A stretch of 64,000 nt of DNA from Pyramidobacter sp. YE332 (GTDB lineage Bacteria; Synergistota; Synergistia; Synergistales; Dethiosulfovibrionaceae). Below, piece after piece: positions 61,583-64,000 of the stretch. The stretch is taken from assembly GCF_033060595.1 (NCBI RefSeq), contig NZ_CP133038.1:1488001-1552000 (forward strand), in the 5' to 3' direction. Position 1 is the stretch's first letter. The number at the start of each line of letters is the position of its first letter. The notes beneath the pieces are model-generated. The model was not told where the DNA came from and ran no database searches. It saw nothing but the letters and a program-made list of their open reading frames with translations. The translations under genes and the position numbers were made by a program.

Positions 61583-61879
61583 CTAGAATTTCCAGATCAG
61601 CCACACGCCCAGCGCCAGCTGGGCGATCAGGACCGCGGGAACGCCCCACACGAAGTGCCAGTGCTTGGTCTTGTGCCGCCAGACTTTCATGCCCAGCAGC
61701 GCGCCCAGCGAGCCGCCGCACAACGCCCACAGGAACAGGGCTTTTTCGCTGATGCGGCGCGCGTCCGCGTCGTCGTCGCGCAGGCCGTTGCGCTCGGCGA
61801 TCTTCTTGTCGATGCCGTAGGCCGCGAACGCGCCCAGGTTCATGACGGCCAGAAACGCCAGTACAACCCATTTCACCAT
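61583..61879 (-). CDS. DUF1294 small membrane protein
   Basis: 98 residues with three membrane segments: VVLAFLAVMNLGAFAAYGIDKKIA, FLWALCGGSLGALLGMKVWRHKTKH and FVWGVPAVLIAQLALGVWLI. The GAFAAYGIDK and MKVWRHKTKH elements are DUF1294 hallmarks. Function unknown. It overlaps the ybaK stop by 7 nt, indicating co-transcription. Confidence 0.9.
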   Translation of the reverse strand: MVKWVVLAFLAVMNLGAFAAYGIDKKIAERNGLRDDDADARRISEKALFLWALCGGSLGALLGMKVWRHKTKHWHFVWGVPAVLIAQLALGVWLIWKF

Positions 61880-62388
61880 GTTTTCTCCTCTTCTTTCGCC
61901 GCTTCGCGCGAGATCGCGCCGATCGTCGCGCCGGCGGCTCTCTGTAAATCGCGGGGATCAAGTTCCATCTGCAGGCCGCGCCGTCCCGCGCTGACGGCGA
62001 TGCGTTCGTGCCGCAGCGCCGACTCGTCGAGGAACGTGGGCAGCTTTTTTTTCATGCCCAACGGCGAGCAGCCGCCGCGGACATAGCCCGTCAGCCCGAA
62101 AAGCTCCTTCACGTGGATCAACTCCACTTTATCGTATCCCGACAGCGCCGCCAGCTTTTTCAGATCCAGCTCCATCGCGCCGGGGATCACGGCCGCGAGC
62201 AGCTCTTTGGCGCGCCCGTCGCCCCGCAGCACCAGCGTCTTGTAGATGCGTTCCAGCGGCACCCCGCAGCTGGCCGCGGCGTGAGCGGCGCTGAGGTCGC
62301 TCTCGTCGGCTTCGTACTCGATCACGAGCACGGAGATGCGCAGCCGCTCCGCCTCGCGGACGGCGTTCGTCTTCGGCGTTTTCGCCAC
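61873..62388 (-). CDS. ybaK: YbaK/EbsC-type Cys-tRNA(Pro) deacylase
   Basis: 171 residues from a GTG at 62388, preceded by GAGGTGAT 5 nt away; upstream in-frame residues (MRRHEDIARV...) are unlike the family. VAKTPKTNAVREAERLRIS, VPLERIYKTLVLRGDG, ELDLKKLAALSGYDKVELIHV, LTGYVRGGCSPLGMKKKLP and SAGRRGLQMELDPRDL are typical YbaK. It hydrolyses mischarged Cys-tRNA(Pro), a proofreading step. Confidence 0.93.
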   Translation of the reverse strand: MAKTPKTNAVREAERLRISVLVIEYEADESDLSAAHAAASCGVPLERIYKTLVLRGDGRAKELLAAVIPGAMELDLKKLAALSGYDKVELIHVKELFGLTGYVRGGCSPLGMKKKLPTFLDESALRHERIAVSAGRRGLQMELDPRDLQRAAGATIGAISREAAKEEEKTW

Positions 62389-62561
62389 TTCGATCACCTC
62401 GCGCCCCATCATACACCATCCCGCGGCGCACGGGAACTCCCCCGCCCGATGAAACGACGCGTTCGCCCCTTCAGGAGAAAAGCCGCAGGAACAGGGCGTC
62501 ACTCTGGCAATGTCTTCGTGTCGGCGCATCGTATTCCCTTCTTCATAAAGAGCGATCGCGG

Positions 62562-62945
62562 TCAGCGGCCGCCGGAGAAACGATGGCCGATGTGTTCGAG
62601 GCCGACGCGGAGCAGCGCGCTGACGTGCTCGTCGTCGAGCGAGTAATAAACCGTCTTGCCCTCGCGCCGCGCCCGTACCGCATGAGCCGCGCGCAGCAGC
62701 CCCAGCTGATGCGAGACCGCCGGCTGAGAGACGCCCATCAGGCGGGTCAGGTCGTAAACGCACAGTTCCGACGCTTTCAGCGCGCAGAGGATGCGCATCC
62801 GCGTCGGGTCGCCGAAAATTTTGAAGAATTCCGCCAGTTTCCGCAGCTTCTCTTCGTCGGGCAGCGCCCGGCGCACCGCTTCGACCGCCCGCTCACGGAC
62901 CGCGGACGGGCCGGCAGTCACTCGTTCGTCATCGTCAAAGGCCAC
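62562..62945 (-). CDS. ArsR/SmtB-family metal-responsive repressor
   Basis: 127 residues. Winged helix FFKIFGDPTRMRILCALKASE, ELCVYDLTRLMGVSQPAVSHQLGLLRAAHAV, then VYYSLDDEHVSALLRVGLEHIGH. The DxH...HxxH spacing in the last helix fits an alpha-5 zinc site (SmtB/CzrA type); the alpha-3 ELCVYDL lacks the second Cys of the CadC-type pair. It probably represses itself and the divergent efflux adaptor. Confidence 0.92.
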   Translation of the reverse strand: MAFDDDERVTAGPSAVRERAVEAVRRALPDEEKLRKLAEFFKIFGDPTRMRILCALKASELCVYDLTRLMGVSQPAVSHQLGLLRAAHAVRARREGKTVYYSLDDEHVSALLRVGLEHIGHRFSGGR

Positions 62946-62976
62946 GCAGCTTCCCCCCCTCTTCGCTCACAGCACA

Positions 62977-63005
62977 ATGGTATGGCAAGAACGCCGCTTT
63001 GTCAA
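62977..63005 (-). promoter_or_regulatory. Promoter of the arsR-type gene
   Basis: Minus strand TTGACA (63000-63005), 17 nt, TACCAT (62977-62982), 32 nt upstream of the start. Confidence 0.65.
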
Positions 63006-63075
63006 AAGGGAACGGCGTTCCCGGCGCGACCGTCCGGACGGATCCCCCCGTTTTCGGGACGCGGAGCGGCGGCCC

Positions 63076-63104
63076 TTCACAAGCGCTGCCGGTCGTGCTA
63101 GACT
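63076..63104 (+). promoter_or_regulatory. Promoter of the efflux adaptor gene
   Basis: TTCACA (63076-63081), 17 nt, TAGACT (63099-63104), about 42 nt upstream of the start. Confidence 0.6.
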
Positions 63105-63145
63105 TAGCCGTATCGACATTTCTACGGAAGAGGAGTTTCTTCACC

Positions 63146-64000
63146 ATGAAAACGAGGACGCCCTTCATCAAAACGTTTGCGGCGATCGCCGCGCTGAGTC
63201 TCCTTGCCGCTCCGACCGCCGCGGAGGAGCCGCCGCTTCCCGTGAAGACGCTGTTTCTCGGCTCGGCCCGCTCGCATCCCCAGCGCCATTATTACGGCAC
63301 CGTCCAGGGCTCGCAGCGCGTGAACCTGTCGTTCCGCGTGCCGGGGCCGCTGATGGAGTTTCCCGTCGAGATGGGCTCGCGCGTCGCGAAGGGCGATCTG
63401 ATCGGCCGCATCGACCCGCGCGACTTCCGCACGCGCCTCAGCGACGCCCAAAGCCGGCTTTCTCAAACGCAGGCGCGCTACGGCGAAGCGCTGAACAACT
63501 TCAGGCGCTACGACGAACTTTACAAAAAACAGTCCGTCTCTCAGGCCCAGTACGATCGTTACAAGACGGCGCTGGACGTGGCGCGTTCGGCGCTGAAAAC
63601 GGCGGAAGCGAGCGTCGCCGCCGCGCAGGACGCGCTCGCCGACACGGAGCTGCGCGCCCCGTTTGGCGGCGTGATCGTGGCCCGCATGGCGGAAAACTTT
63701 CAGGACGTGCAGGCCAAGCAGCCCGTAGCCAGCCTGCAGAACCTCGACACGGTCGAGATCGTGATCCGCGTCTCCGAAGAAGACATCGCCAACATCGCCG
63801 TCGCCGACGAAAAAAACAGGATGTTCCGCCTTTCCGAAAAAGTCAGCCTCGACCTGGAAGCCACGCTCGACGAACTGCCCGGGCAGTCGTTCCGCGTCGC
63901 CTTCAAGGAAGTGGGCGCGCAGTCCGACCCGCGCACGCAGACTTATCCGGTCACCGTCACCATGCCGCAGCCGAAGAGCGCCCGCATCCTGCCGGGCATG
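63146..64000 (+). CDS. RND/HlyD-type periplasmic efflux adaptor (3' end beyond window)
   Basis: 285 residues visible, C-terminus cut. Signal peptide (FAAIAALSLLAAPTAA). Adaptor plan: beta-barrel start VKTLFLGSARSHPQRHYYGTV, lipoyl half VNLSFRVPGPLMEF, MGSRVAKGDLIGRIDPRDF, a coiled coil (LSDAQSRLSQTQARYGEALN to RSALKTAEASVAAAQ), second lipoyl half LADTELRAPFGGVIV, then PVASLQNLDTVEIVIRVSE. AGAGGAG precedes the ATG. It links an inner-membrane RND pump, presumably encoded next, to an outer-membrane channel. Divergent from an ArsR regulator, so metal or toxic-compound export is likely. Confidence 0.9.
   Translation, partial: MKTRTPFIKTFAAIAALSLLAAPTAAEEPPLPVKTLFLGSARSHPQRHYYGTVQGSQRVNLSFRVPGPLMEFPVEMGSRVAKGDLIGRIDPRDFRTRLSDAQSRLSQTQARYGEALNNFRRYDELYKKQSVSQAQYDRYKTALDVARSALKTAEASVAAAQDALADTELRAPFGGVIVARMAENFQDVQAKQPVASLQNLDTVEIVIRVSEEDIANIAVADEKNRMFRLSEKVSLDLEATLDELPGQSFRVAFKEVGAQSDPRTQTYPVTVTMPQPKSARILPGM

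Overview
The window looks like a high-GC, diderm anaerobe, most plausibly a member of the Synergistota (Pyramidobacter-like). This is inferred from gene content: an outer-membrane secretin and type IV pilus machinery sit beside genes usually met in Firmicutes-like genomes (Asp23/Gls24, a CD1247-type zinc-ribbon protein, a DUF1659/DUF2922 pair). No rRNA or tRNA gene was found. Two perfect copies and one imperfect copy of the parS-type palindrome TGTTCCACGTGGAACA (2868, 19117, 60244) suggest an origin-proximal chromosomal segment.

Layout. 1-5.2 kb (minus): housekeeping genes xseA (cut by the window edge), nusB, a small membrane protein, Asp23, a zinc-ribbon protein and efp, then a secreted Lys/Ala-rich unknown. 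5.6-17.1 kb (minus): one tightly overlapped 12-gene type IV pilus/type II secretion-like operon (pilW-, pilX- and pilY1-like, pilB, pilT, pilC, a pilV-like prepilin, pilMNOP, secretin) behind a TTGATA-N17-TAAAAT promoter. 17.4-20.9 kb: a DUF4143 ATPase broken by an in-frame stop and an intact IS30-family element. 21-24.4 kb (plus): a glycosyltransferase and an ABC-2 polysaccharide exporter (wzm/wzt), with the DUF1659/DUF2922 pair on the opposite strand. 24.5-38.6 kb (minus): an AT-richer surface-polysaccharide operon: glf, glycosyltransferases, an ATP-grasp enzyme, cupin epimerase-like proteins, acyltransferase, rmlC, a WbqC-like gene, an aminotransferase, rmlA, rmlB. Two of its genes carry single-base frameshifts.

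38.7-50.2 kb is a scrambled accessory zone. It holds one complete galE and four decayed galE pieces, two AlbA_2/Schlafen-type ATP-binding regulators plus a remnant of one, an intact DUF4143 ATPase, a DinJ/YafQ pair with a damaged toxin, an IS5-family (IS427-type) element, a broken SWIM protein and a miniature inverted-repeat element. 50.6-55 kb (plus): a cyclase-family hydrolase and an OpgB-like phosphoglycerol transferase with an unusual ILEI-like C-terminus. 55.1-55.8 kb (minus): a type III toxin-antitoxin locus with promoter, three 36-37-nt RNA repeats, an internal terminator and a ToxN/AbiQ-type toxin. A second, frameshifted IS30 copy lies just upstream of it. 57.6-64 kb: a frameshifted sigma factor, an Fe-S protein divergent from a Crp/Fnr regulator, a second copy of the miniature element, a parS site, a peptidase C26-type hydrolase, a thioesterase, a DUF1294 protein, YbaK, and an ArsR regulator divergent from a truncated RND/HlyD-type adaptor.

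The most notable items are the type III toxin-antitoxin locus, the two 157/158-bp miniature elements whose internal stem shows pairing-preserving changes, the IS30 element with 14-bp target duplications, and the transferase carrying ILEI-like segments. Several frameshifts fall in short homopolymers and could be real decay, phase variation or assembly error; reads would decide.
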